Shown piece after piece: positions 53,811-62,199 of a stretch of 64,000 bases of DNA. A model generated the notes under the pieces. The model had not been told where the DNA came from. It saw nothing but the letters and a program-made list of their open reading frames with translations, and did not search any database. The stretch's first letter is position 1. Every line of letters begins with the position of its first letter. The position numbers were made by a program, and so were the translations under genes. The stretch covers positions 1 to 64,000 of the forward strand of contig JAISWZ010000085.1 of assembly GCA_031270945.1 (NCBI GenBank), read 5' to 3'. The DNA is from Clostridiales bacterium. GTDB lineage: Bacteria; Bacillota; Clostridia; Lachnospirales; WQUN01.

Positions 53811-54807
53811 AGTCAACGTCAATAATTCTTTCGTCATCGTCTTCCTCTTCAGGCATGCCGTCGTATTCGCTTTCGAACCGGAAGCCGAAAAACTCCATGA
53901 AGGCGCGACTTACCTCGTTGGCGTCAAGAAATAGGTCTTCGTCATAATCCTCGTCATCATCATCGTCGTCGAAATCGTAATCGTCGTCATCATCATCATC
54001 ATCATCATCGTCGTCGTCGAAATCATCATCGTCGTCGTCATCATCATCGCCAAACATAAAATCGCCAAAGTCATAGTAGCCGTCTTCGCTATCGTCTTCT
54101 TCGTCATCATCATCTTCGTCTTCGTCGTCGATCTCCAGCAAGTACTCCCTTTTGTCTTCGGCTGCCTCAAGCAGGTCATTGTACAGCAATTTTGCCTCGT
54201 CATGCATTTGGTGGAAAAACTCAATCTTCTTTACAGTTCCGTCGCCAAGCTTGAACGCCAGGTACCAGATAGGCTCTTCGGGCTTTTCGCTTGCGCCTAA
54301 GGCGTCATCGCTTAGCTCCTCGTCCCAGAAGTAGGCTTGCTTTAGTATCTCCTGCAGATGCTTTCTGGCTTCGCCGATTCCTATGTTCACCTCGAAGCCA
54401 TCTTCGCCAACAATCTGCAATTCGCCTGTGATTCCCAGGAAAACCTTCGCGCCAGAGACGAAAAGCTCTAAAGAGACCGCCTGCAAATCCTTGAGCAGCA
54501 TCTCCCTCTGGTAATCAGGAAACTTTGCGGCGTTCATTTCGCATGCAGCCTTTTGAACCGCAGGGCGATTGTCTTTCATTTTGCTGCGAAGCCAAGTGAT
54601 TTCTGGCTCAGAGAGCTGGCGATCCGCCATCCCTGCAATTTTGTTGATGTCCATCTTCTCATTGCGAGCAGGCATAGACAGAGACTCACATTGCTTGCAC
54701 ACACGCGACCCGTGGCCTTTGCCTGAGAATTGGTCGCCAGGCTTGCTCTCGCCGCAGACTTTGCAGTATTGCGATTGAGGCTTGCCTTGGTTCTTCTTTG
54801 CCGCCAT
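53779..54807 (-). CDS. Asp-rich protein with N-terminal zinc ribbon
   Basis: The 342-residue protein begins with YCKVCGESKPGDQFS and then VCKQC (residues about 14-40), a four-cysteine zinc ribbon. A helical region (about 50-120) and a small beta-rich domain (about 120-215, with FEVNIGIGEARKHLQE) follow. Then comes an extremely acidic stretch of about 75 residues, mostly Asp with a few Tyr and Phe (residues about 225-300), encoded by GAT/GAC triplets prone to slippage. The C-terminus (about 300-342) is also acidic. The function is unknown; a nucleic-acid mimic, a cation buffer or a chaperone-like role are all possible. The 3' end is triplicated. Confidence 0.7.
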   Translation of the reverse strand: MAAKKNQGKPQSQYCKVCGESKPGDQFSGKGHGSRVCKQCESLSMPARNEKMDINKIAGMADRQLSEPEITWLRSKMKDNRPAVQKAACEMNAAKFPDYQREMLLKDLQAVSLELFVSGAKVFLGITGELQIVGEDGFEVNIGIGEARKHLQEILKQAYFWDEELSDDALGASEKPEEPIWYLAFKLGDGTVKKIEFFHQMHDEAKLLYNDLLEAAEDKREYLLEIDDEDEDDDDEEDDSEDGYYDFGDFMFGDDDDDDDDDFDDDDDDDDDDDDDYDFDDDDDDEDYDEDLFLDANEVSRAFMEFFGFRFESEYDGMPEEEDDDERIIDVDYIDYDELKPE

Positions 54808-55379
54808 CCATTCACCCCACTGTATTCACATATTCGTATGTAATTACGGGAAACGCCTTAGGTTAGAGCTTGGCCCAAAATTTATTGATAAGCGCTTAGA
54901 GCATATCCCAAAATTTTATCCGAGGCACCGGAAAAATCCGGCGTTGAAGCATTCGCCAGGATTTTTCCGGTGCCATTTCGGAATTTTGGGATATGCATTT
55001 AGAGCTTGACCTAAAATTTGCTATAGTCAGGCGCTAAAGCGCCGCTTGCGCTTTTCTCGTCAAGAAAACTCGCGCAATTGGGCAAAACAATTATAGCACA
55101 GATGAGAAGAAAAAACCAGATTTGCGGACAGCGCAAAAGTCTAAGCGCAAGCTCCGGGAGAGCGGTTTGATGAGTTGAATGGGCAAGAATTTTTTGGGAT
55201 GGCTTTAATTGGCATTTAATGATTTGGGGTCTGGCAAGCTTTAGTGTCGAAATATTGATAAAATTGGGCATTATATGTATGTTGTGAAATCAAGGAGAAA
55301 AATCAAAGACAAAAAACATTCTTGTTTCATGCGCGATTACAAGCCAAAACGATCAAACAAAAACAATTCCTGAACATCG
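54808..55379. other. intergenic region with one palindromic element
   Basis: This 570-bp divergent/convergent gap contains the type B element at 54899-55001, flanked by half-related AGAGCTTG(G/A)CC(C/T)AAAATTT pieces at both sides. I see no gene. Confidence 0.5.
54899..55001. repeat. palindromic element, type B, copy 11
   Basis: AGAGCATATCCCAAAATTTT opens and GGAATTTTGGGATATGCATT closes. The inner inverted repeat is CACCGGAAAAATCC / GGATTTTTCCGGTG. It is the most intact type B copy. Confidence 0.88.
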
Positions 55380-55412
55380 AAAAGAAGCCGGAGCGCACTC
55401 TGGCTTCTTAAT
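55380..55412 (-). terminator. intrinsic terminator of topA
   Basis: On the minus strand AAGAAGCCAGAG and CTCCGGCTTCTT form the stem, followed by TTC. It lies about 60 bp after the topA stop. Confidence 0.75.
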
Positions 55413-55472
55413 TTAGTGCACGAAAAAGTTAAGCCTTAGGATTAAAAGTTAAGCTTTGCTTATTTTAACCCT

Positions 55473-57671
55473 TTATTCCGCCGCCGCAGTCGTCTCTTCC
55501 ACTGACTCCATATCATCTATCGCGTCCGTATCATCCATATCTGGAGCATCCATTGAATCCATCTCAGCAGGCGTATCCGGCGCATCCAGCACATCGGCGT
55601 CCTCAGCTGGAGCATCCTTCTTGAACATGCAATCCGCGTTAGAGCAGCCGATGTACTTGGTTTTTCCGCCCTTTTCAACCAAGGGGCTTCCGCACTCTGG
55701 GCAAAGCTCGCCAGTCGGCAGAGTCCAGCTCATGAAGCCGCATTCGTCTGGGTTGCCTTCGCAGCCGTAGTACTTGCGTTTTTTCTTCGTCTTCTTTATT
55801 AAAATCCGCCTTCCGCAAAGCGGGCATGCCACTCCTGCATCCTCCAAAAGAGGCTTGGTGTTCTTGCACTCTGGAAATCCGGGGCAAGCAAGGAACTTTC
55901 CGAACCTTCCAAACTTGATGACCATGTTTTTGCCGCAGTTCTCGCAGATGATATCTGTCACTTCGTCCTGGATATCGATATGCCCTATCTTCTCTTCAGC
56001 TTCCATGATCTTGTCGTTGAACGGGGCATAGAAGGTGCGAAGGACTTCCTTCCACTCCAGGGTTCCTTCCTCAACCTCATCCAGCCGCTCTTCCATTTTG
56101 GCAGTGAACTCTATGTCTACAATGTCATCAAAGTTGTCGACCATGACCTCGTTTACGATGGTGCCCATCTCGGTCGTATAGAAAACCTTGTTCTCCTTTG
56201 TGACATAAAACCTGTTCGTCAAAGTGGAGATGGTGGCGGCGTAGGTGCTGGGTCTGCCGATCCCCAGCTCTTCAAGGGTCTTGACCAGCGTTGCCTCAGA
56301 GTACCTTGGAGGCGGCTGTGTGAAATGCTGCTCAGGCAGATGCTCAATCAGCATGAGCGCTTGACCTTCAACAAGCGCTGGCATTCTTACGTCAACTTCT
56401 GATTCCTCATTCTTGGCGTAGACAGCCAGGTAGCCTTTAAACTTGAGAACGGAGCCTGAAGCGCGGTATATGACCTCGCCAGCTGAAATCTTTACAGTCA
56501 GGCTGTCATATACTGCCGGCGACATTTGAGACGCGACAAAACGTTCCCAAATAAGCTTGTAAAGCCTGTACTGATCTCTTGAAAGAGAATCTTTTATCGC
56601 GTCAGGGGTCTTGTCGGCATAGCTGGGCCTTACGGCCTCATGGGCGTCTTGGGCCCTGCCTTTTGTCTTGTACTGCGGCCTCTCCGGGCTTGCGAACTCT
56701 TCCCCGTAGTTTGAAAGGATGAAAGCCTTGGCGTCCTCATAGGCCTCGTCTGCTATCCTTACCGAGTCTGTCCTGATGTATGTGATCAGGCCCATGTTTC
56801 CTTCGCCTTTGATCTCTACGCCCTCGTATAGCTGCTGGGCGATTTGCATCGTCTTCTGGGCTGTGAATCCCAGAACCTTTGACGCTTCTTGCTGCAGCGT
56901 GCTTGTTGTGAAAGGGGGCCCCGGCTTTTTTTGCCTAACTCCCGTTTTCAGCTCCTTGACAGCCCACTGGCAGCCGTCGGTCTTTGCGATAACAGAGAGA
57001 GCGTCCGCTTGGGTTTTAAGCTCAAACTTCTTGTTGTCGCTGGACGTGTAATGCGCAATGAACCTTTGCTTTCCAGTGGAGACCTGAGCTTCAAGAGTCC
57101 AGTATTCCTCCGGGACAAAGCTCGCGATCTCCTCTTCCCTGTCGCAGATGATGCGAAGCGCCACAGACTGGACTCGCCCAGCGCTAAGCCCTCTCTTGAT
57201 CTTCCTCCATAAAAGGGGGCTGATCTTGTAGCCGACTATCCTGTCAAGGCTGCGCCTTGCCTGCTGCGCGTCAACAAGGTTCATGTCTATGTCTCTTGCG
57301 TCCTTGATCGACTTCTTAACTGCCGCCTTGGTTATCTCGTTGAAAGTGATGCGTCTCGCCTTCTGGCTGTCTAACTTCAGCGCGTGCATCAAGTGCCAGC
57401 TGATCGCTTCCCCTTCTCGGTCAGGGTCAGTCGCGAGATAGACTTTGTCAGCGGTTTTCACCTTCTTGCGAAGCTTCGTTAGAATTTCGCCTTTTCCTCT
57501 GATCGTAATATACTTTGGCTCGAAGTCGTTCTCTATATCAATGCCCATCTCGCTCTTGGGCAAATCTCTGACATGTCCGACAGACGCTTCTATCGTGTAA
57601 GAGCTGCCGAGAAACTTTTTCAGTGTCTTAGCTTTTGCGGGCGACTCCACAATAACCAGGTTTTTCGCCAT
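55473..57671 (-). CDS. topA: DNA topoisomerase I
   Basis: This type IA enzyme relaxes negative supercoils. The 732-residue protein starts with the Toprim domain (LVIVESPAKAKTLKKFLG and ATDPDREGEAISWHL). The catalytic Tyr lies in GLITYIRTDSVRI. The C-terminus has three zinc-finger segments, CENCGKN, CPLCGRR and CPECGSP, spanning about 565-690. It ends with a 45-residue acidic Asp/Ala tail (about 690-732), which is not typical. GGAGGTAG precedes the ATG at 57671. It is alone on its strand. Confidence 0.96.
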   Translation of the reverse strand: MAKNLVIVESPAKAKTLKKFLGSSYTIEASVGHVRDLPKSEMGIDIENDFEPKYITIRGKGEILTKLRKKVKTADKVYLATDPDREGEAISWHLMHALKLDSQKARRITFNEITKAAVKKSIKDARDIDMNLVDAQQARRSLDRIVGYKISPLLWRKIKRGLSAGRVQSVALRIICDREEEIASFVPEEYWTLEAQVSTGKQRFIAHYTSSDNKKFELKTQADALSVIAKTDGCQWAVKELKTGVRQKKPGPPFTTSTLQQEASKVLGFTAQKTMQIAQQLYEGVEIKGEGNMGLITYIRTDSVRIADEAYEDAKAFILSNYGEEFASPERPQYKTKGRAQDAHEAVRPSYADKTPDAIKDSLSRDQYRLYKLIWERFVASQMSPAVYDSLTVKISAGEVIYRASGSVLKFKGYLAVYAKNEESEVDVRMPALVEGQALMLIEHLPEQHFTQPPPRYSEATLVKTLEELGIGRPSTYAATISTLTNRFYVTKENKVFYTTEMGTIVNEVMVDNFDDIVDIEFTAKMEERLDEVEEGTLEWKEVLRTFYAPFNDKIMEAEEKIGHIDIQDEVTDIICENCGKNMVIKFGRFGKFLACPGFPECKNTKPLLEDAGVACPLCGRRILIKKTKKKRKYYGCEGNPDECGFMSWTLPTGELCPECGSPLVEKGGKTKYIGCSNADCMFKKDAPAEDADVLDAPDTPAEMDSMDAPDMDDTDAIDDMESVEETTAAAE

Positions 57672-57737
57672 ACTTGCTACCTCCGCGCTCCGGCCCCGAC
57701 GGGCCTCACCGCTCAACGCTCACATGCGAATATCTTA

Positions 57738-57777
57738 AGCGCATATCCCAAAATTAATGCAATCAGGGATATGCGCC
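57738..57777. repeat. palindromic element, minimal copy 12
   Basis: AAGCGCATATCCCAAAATTA and CAGGGATATGCGC with almost no core. Confidence 0.7.
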
Positions 57778-57835
57778 AAGAGAAAAGAGCAGTTCTTTTC
57801 ACTGTGCTGGCGAGCGCTAACTGCGAAATATTCTT

Positions 57836-57973
57836 GGCATATCCCAAAATCAATTTATGGCTGGGGAAATCCGAGTTTGCTCGTTGGTCAGCGCAACCCA
57901 AACTTCCCAAAAAGGCGCAGGAAAGCCATGCGGGCTTTCCAAGCCGTAAAGCATCAAATTTGGGGTATGCCCT
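57836..57973. repeat. palindromic element, copy 13
   Basis: GGCATATCCCAAAATCAATT opens and CAAATTTGGGGTATGCCC closes. The core is diverged, with a GGGAAATCC...GAAAGCC-type interior. Confidence 0.65.
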
Positions 57974-58546
57974 TAATTCTTTCTTTCCTGTTTTCATTGT
58001 ATACTTCCAAGACAAATTTGTTTCTTTATGCGTGGCATGCCGCGCCGTTTCGAGCTGCGCTTGCGAGCATGGAAAACGCATCCTTCTTCATGCCTAGCGC
58101 AAGCGCCAATCATCGCAAACACGCGCGCGATGCCAGAAATTCGCCAAAGTTCCGCCCGCTTGATTCGCAAGCCCGGCACGTTGGCCGCTTTTCGCCCCAG
58201 CGCTACCCCAGCGCTCTTCAGAGTTAAATAATGCTGAGAAACACTTTATCAGGAATTCATTAGATTGTCTATACCTTTTTTTTAGCAACTCAATAGTCTT
58301 ATTTTGGCGATTTCCGGCACTGGCAAATGTATACTCGCAATATGTCGCATAATGTAACATTTTTTACGCGCTTTTGCGCCCTGTTCCTCGCTCCTCTCGC
58401 GGTTTTACGCTAGCAATTCTTATTTATCGCTACCTGCCTTTAAAGCCAGCCAGGCTGCTCCCGCCAACGAATTGCGGCTTTGGGATATGCCCTTATCATA
58501 TGCGACACATGCTCTATGTGACGCATAAAAGCCAATTGTTTGGGCA

Positions 58547-58640
58547 TTCGGAAAATTTCTTGCAGGAAACCCGGAAAAATTCTCGCGAACGCTATGTCTG
58601 GCTTTTCCGGCGCCATATAAATTTTGTCATATGTTCTTAA
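58547..58640. repeat. degenerate palindromic element, type B-like
   Basis: GGCATTCGGAAAATTTC opens and ATAAATTTTGTCATATGTTC closes. The interior has CCCGGAAAAATTC and GGCTTTTCCGGCGCC as in type B. Confidence 0.5.
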
Positions 58641-58954
58641 AGCGTCGATTTTTGGTTGCCTCTGTCGTTGCGTATATCGGCCCGCTCCAGCTAATGCTTA
58701 ATTCTCATGCGACGCGCCCGAGAAGCCCGGAAAGTCGCCTTTTTCGCCTTTTTGTAATCACGATTGTGCTCCAAGCATGCGCCAGGAAAAATCCGCATCA
58801 CCTCTTAGCAATAGATAATACTGCAAAATTCCAAAAAAGCCAAGCGTTTATGAAAAATTTGCTGAGATTAATAAAGATTAATTCTGAAAGCTTCGGTGCG
58901 CCAAAAACGCCGACGCAACCTTCCCGGACACAGGCGGCTCGCATCCCGCCAAAA

Positions 58955-59015
58955 GCAGCGCTCGGTTTTAATCTCTGTATATTTAACGTTTTATGTAATA
59001 GAAGAAGCTGCAGTC
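58955..59015 (+). repeat. segment related to the 32-37 kb array
   Basis: CTCGGTTTTAATCTCTGTAT and the following TTTAACGTTTTATGTAAT resemble CTCGATTTTAATCTCAGTAA and CTTAACATTTCATGTAAT at about 34363-34402. This shows that pieces of the array occur elsewhere. Confidence 0.5.
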
Positions 59016-59057
59016 TCTGGGCGCGGCCCCAGTACTCCCTCAAGAGACAGAAACGCC

Positions 59058-59090
59058 AAAAAAGCCGCCAGTTTCCTGACGGCTTTTATT
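59058..59090. terminator. intrinsic terminator downstream of glgB
   Basis: AAAGCCGCCAG and CTGACGGCTTT form the stem, with T-runs on both strands. It is about 290 bp beyond the glgB stop. Confidence 0.7.
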
Positions 59091-59106
59091 TTTTCACAGC
59101 TAAAGC

Positions 59107-59142
59107 CTCTGAGCTTCCTGCCCGCAGGGCAGGAAGCTCAGA
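59107..59142. other. long perfect hairpin
   Basis: CTCTGAGCTTCCTGCCC and its exact complement enclose a GC/GCA loop, giving a 17-bp perfect stem. It touches the palindromic element at 59141-59240. Confidence 0.7.
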
Positions 59143-59240
59143 GCATATCCCAAAATTAAATTTATGGCTTGCGAAAGTCACGCGTAGAAGCATCGCGGAC
59201 TTTCGCTGCGCAATTTTAAGAATTTTGGGATATGCACTTA
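59141..59240. repeat. palindromic element, type A, copy 14
   Basis: AGAGCATATCCCAAAATTAA opens and AATTTTGGGATATGCACTTA closes, with GCGAAAGTC...GACTTTCGC inside. It is the closest match to the element at 4430-4528. Confidence 0.85.
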
Positions 59241-59382
59241 AAGGCTTTGCTTTGGCTTGTTTTATCAAAGCGCCGCCAATCCTCGGCTGCGCTGGCAATA
59301 TGAATGCAGAGTTATGTCTTTCTGGCGCTAGAAATCAAGCTTTCGCCTCTTATTAGCTGTGCCAATCCGGATTTTGCTGGCT

Positions 59383-61584
59383 CTACTCGGCCAACTTCAA
59401 CATTGCAACTCCAAGCGGGGGCACCCTGAGCCCGATGCTGTGCTGGCGCCCATCCCAAGGCATCTCGTCGGACGAGATCGTTCCTGTGTTGATGACGCCT
59501 GACCCTCCGTACTTGAGATCGTCGGAGTTGATGATCTCTTTGTACTTGCCTGGCAGTGGCACTCCAATCCTGTGCTCGTTGTAGGGCACTGGGGTGAAGT
59601 TGCAGACAACTATCACGAAGCTTTTCTCTGTTGATCCCTTGCGCAGGAAGGCGACAAGGCTCTTCTCGTAATCGCTGCAGTTGATCCACTCAAAGCCGCC
59701 CGGCGTGAAGTCGTCGTGCCAGAGAGCTTCCTCTTTCAGGTAGAGGTGGTTCAGATCGCTTGTATAGCTCTGGATCTGCTGGTGGTGCTCATACTGGAGA
59801 AGGAACCAGTCAAGGGACTTTTCCTCGCTCCATTCATCAAACTGGGCGAACTCGCTGCCCATGAACAAGAGCTTCTTGCCGGGGTGCCCATACATGAAGC
59901 CGTATGCCACACGCAGGTTGGCCAGCTTCTGCCACAGGTCACCAGGCATTTTGCCTACGATGGAGCCTTTTCCGTGAACAACCTCGTCATGGGACAGCAC
60001 GAGTATGAAGTTTTCGGTATAGGCGTACACCATGCTGAATGTAAGCTGGTTGTGGTGGTACTTCCTGTAGACGCTTTCCTTTTCGATATAGGACAGGAAG
60101 TCGTTCATCCAGCCCATGTTCCATTTGACCGTAAAGCCCAGTCCGTGCTGCTCCACTGGCCTTGAAACGCCAGCCCAAGCGGTGGACTCTTCCGCTATCA
60201 TAAGGACGTTGGGGTTGCGGCCTAGTATTACAGAGTTCATGTGGCGCATGAACTCCACAGCCTCCAGGTTGTGGTTGCCGCCATACTGGTTTGGAACCCA
60301 TTGCCCGTCGCTCTTGCCATAGTCCAGGTAAAGCATGGACGCCACGGCGTCCACTCTCAAGCCGTCAATATGGTACTTCTCAAGCCAGAAAATGGCGTTT
60401 CCTATAAGGAAATTCTTGACCTCGTTGCGCCCATAGTTGAATATGTAGGTGCCCCAGTCAGGATGCTCGCCTTTTCTTGGATCCTCGTGCTCATATAGCG
60501 CGGTTCCGTCAAATCTGCCCAATCCGTGATCGTCTTTCGGGAAGTGCGCTGGCACCCAGTCCAGGATCACGCCTATGCCGCTTTGGTGAAAGCGGTCCAC
60601 AAAGGACATGAACTCGGAGGGGTTGCCGTACCTGCTTGACGGCGCGTAATAGCCAACGACCTGGTAGCCCCAGGAAGCGTCAAGCGGGTGCTCTTCTATC
60701 GGCATCAGCTCGATATGGGTGTACCCCATGTTCTTGATGTACGGGATAAGCTCGTCCGCAATCGCGCTGTAGGTCAAGAAGCTGTTTCCAGCGCCCCTCT
60801 TCCATGAGCCCAGGTGAAGCTCATAAATGTTTACGGGGCCCTTAAGCGGGTCTTCTTTTTCGCGGCGCTTCATCCAGCCGCTGTCAGACCACTTGAACCC
60901 ATTGATGTCATAAAGAAGGGAAGAAGTGCTTGGGCGAAGCTCGGAGAAGCTGCCGTAAGGATCGGACTTCTGAACCAATGATCCGAACTTCGTCTTGATC
61001 TCATACTTGTACTGGTCGAAGGTGTTGAGCCCAGGGATGAAAAGCTCCCAGATTCCCGAGCTGCCCAGGGAGCGCATCATGTGCCTCCTGCCATCCCAGG
61101 AGTTGAAGCTTCCTATGACGCTGACTCGCCTGGCGTTCGGCGCCCAAACAGCGAAGAGCACGCCTTCTATGCCCTGGTGGGTTAAGAAGTGCGCTCCTAG
61201 CTTGTCATATATCTCATAGTGTGTGCCCTGCCCGAAAAGGTAGCGGTCAAGCTCCGATATGACGGGCTGGAAGCTGTACGGGTCGTAATTTGTCCAGGAG
61301 GTGTTGTATCCCTCGAGCTCAAGCTTGTACATGAACCACTTGCACCGGTCCTCTATAAGCGTTTCGAAGAACCCGTCCTGGTGAATCTTCCTCATAGGGT
61401 ACCTGCGCTCAGGATCCTTCGCATCCACCAGCGTTATCGCGCTGGCTTGCGGAACGAACGCCCTGGCTACAAGCTTTGGCTTGTGATCTATCTCCACCTC
61501 GTGCAAGCCTAAGATGTGGTGGGGATCTCCGTGAGCTGAATCGATAATCTCCTTCAGCTCATCTAAATCTACTAACGAGACCAT
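59383..61584 (-). CDS. glgB: 1,4-alpha-glucan branching enzyme
   Basis: GlgB (GH13) transfers glucan chains to make alpha-1,6 branches in glycogen. The 733-residue protein has the N-terminal CBM48-type segments (about 10-95 and 120-215), then the catalytic barrel with DWVPAHFPKD (about 340), the nucleophile Asp in HIDGLRVDAVASML, the acid/base Glu in LMIAEESTAW, and the third acid in LVLSHDEVVHGKGS. The C-terminal beta domain ends in VPPLGVAMLKLAE. All catalytic residues are present. No other glycogen gene lies nearby, so the rest of the pathway is elsewhere. Confidence 0.97.
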   Translation of the reverse strand: MVSLVDLDELKEIIDSAHGDPHHILGLHEVEIDHKPKLVARAFVPQASAITLVDAKDPERRYPMRKIHQDGFFETLIEDRCKWFMYKLELEGYNTSWTNYDPYSFQPVISELDRYLFGQGTHYEIYDKLGAHFLTHQGIEGVLFAVWAPNARRVSVIGSFNSWDGRRHMMRSLGSSGIWELFIPGLNTFDQYKYEIKTKFGSLVQKSDPYGSFSELRPSTSSLLYDINGFKWSDSGWMKRREKEDPLKGPVNIYELHLGSWKRGAGNSFLTYSAIADELIPYIKNMGYTHIELMPIEEHPLDASWGYQVVGYYAPSSRYGNPSEFMSFVDRFHQSGIGVILDWVPAHFPKDDHGLGRFDGTALYEHEDPRKGEHPDWGTYIFNYGRNEVKNFLIGNAIFWLEKYHIDGLRVDAVASMLYLDYGKSDGQWVPNQYGGNHNLEAVEFMRHMNSVILGRNPNVLMIAEESTAWAGVSRPVEQHGLGFTVKWNMGWMNDFLSYIEKESVYRKYHHNQLTFSMVYAYTENFILVLSHDEVVHGKGSIVGKMPGDLWQKLANLRVAYGFMYGHPGKKLLFMGSEFAQFDEWSEEKSLDWFLLQYEHHQQIQSYTSDLNHLYLKEEALWHDDFTPGGFEWINCSDYEKSLVAFLRKGSTEKSFVIVVCNFTPVPYNEHRIGVPLPGKYKEIINSDDLKYGGSGVINTGTISSDEMPWDGRQHSIGLRVPPLGVAMLKLAE

Positions 61585-62135
61585 ATTCTCCCTCCGATTT
61601 CCAATGTTCTTTTTGCCGCCCTATGGCGGCTCTTACGAATGCCAATCGGCGCCCAAAGAGCCTGATCGGTTAAATCCAGTATAACATGAATCGGGTAATA
61701 AATAAATATTATGTTATAAGCTTTTGATATTATTTTTGGCGAATTTTCTGCTCAAAAATTTTCCGCTCTAAACTTATCCATGCCAGGGGCGAACGTGGAT
61801 CAAAAAGTTGCGTTTCGCTTTCGCGGAGTCATTTTGTTTAGCCCTTTTTTCGAGCGCTATTTATCGAGTCCCTTTTATCGAGTCCATCTAATAGGTTCTT
61901 CTAAAATGCGAAAATAAATTCATTAAGAGGCGTTTTCTGAGCTGGCATGTTCTGTATGATACAGAGGCCTGGCTGGCTTGAAAAACTGGCAGTGTAACTC
62001 CCTCCCGCCGATCTGCATATGATTGCCAGAAGCGCTCCGCCAAAAACGCGCTCACGCGCCTCTGAATACGTGTTTTATGCGAGTGGCGCAACCCTGCTGG
62101 CTTTCAAGGCGAGTAGCGACAAGAAATTTCAATAT
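61585..62135. other. intergenic region upstream of glgB
   Basis: About 550 bp without gene. A TATACT box on the minus strand near 61678 could be the glgB -10, but the -35 is poor. TTTATCGAGTCC occurs twice near 61860-61885. Nothing else is recognised. Confidence 0.4.
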
Positions 62136-62185
62136 CAAAAAAGGGCGCGCCAAGGGCGCTATTTCGCCCTTGATGCGCCCTTTAA
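62136..62185 (-). terminator. nested-stem intrinsic terminator
   Basis: On the minus strand AAAGGGCGC and GCGCCCTTT form an outer stem around AAGGGCG/CGCCCTT, followed by six T. It lies just after the stop of the next gene. Confidence 0.8.
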
Positions 62186-62199
62186 GAGTATTCCCGATT

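Larger units (their letters stand above)
57672..59382. other. 1.7-kb intergenic region rich in repeats
   Basis: No credible gene is visible. The stretch holds palindromic elements at 57738-57777, 57836-57973, 58547-58640 and 59141-59240, a lone end near 58480, a terminator at 59058-59090, a perfect hairpin at 59107-59142 and a segment near 58955-59015 related to the array at 34345-34400. A frame open across 58631-59356 runs through these repeats and has no family resemblance. Confidence 0.6.

Noticed and set aside
58631-59356. A 241-codon frame on the + strand
   Set aside because: It runs through two palindromic elements, a terminator and a perfect hairpin, and has no recognisable domain or ribosome binding site.
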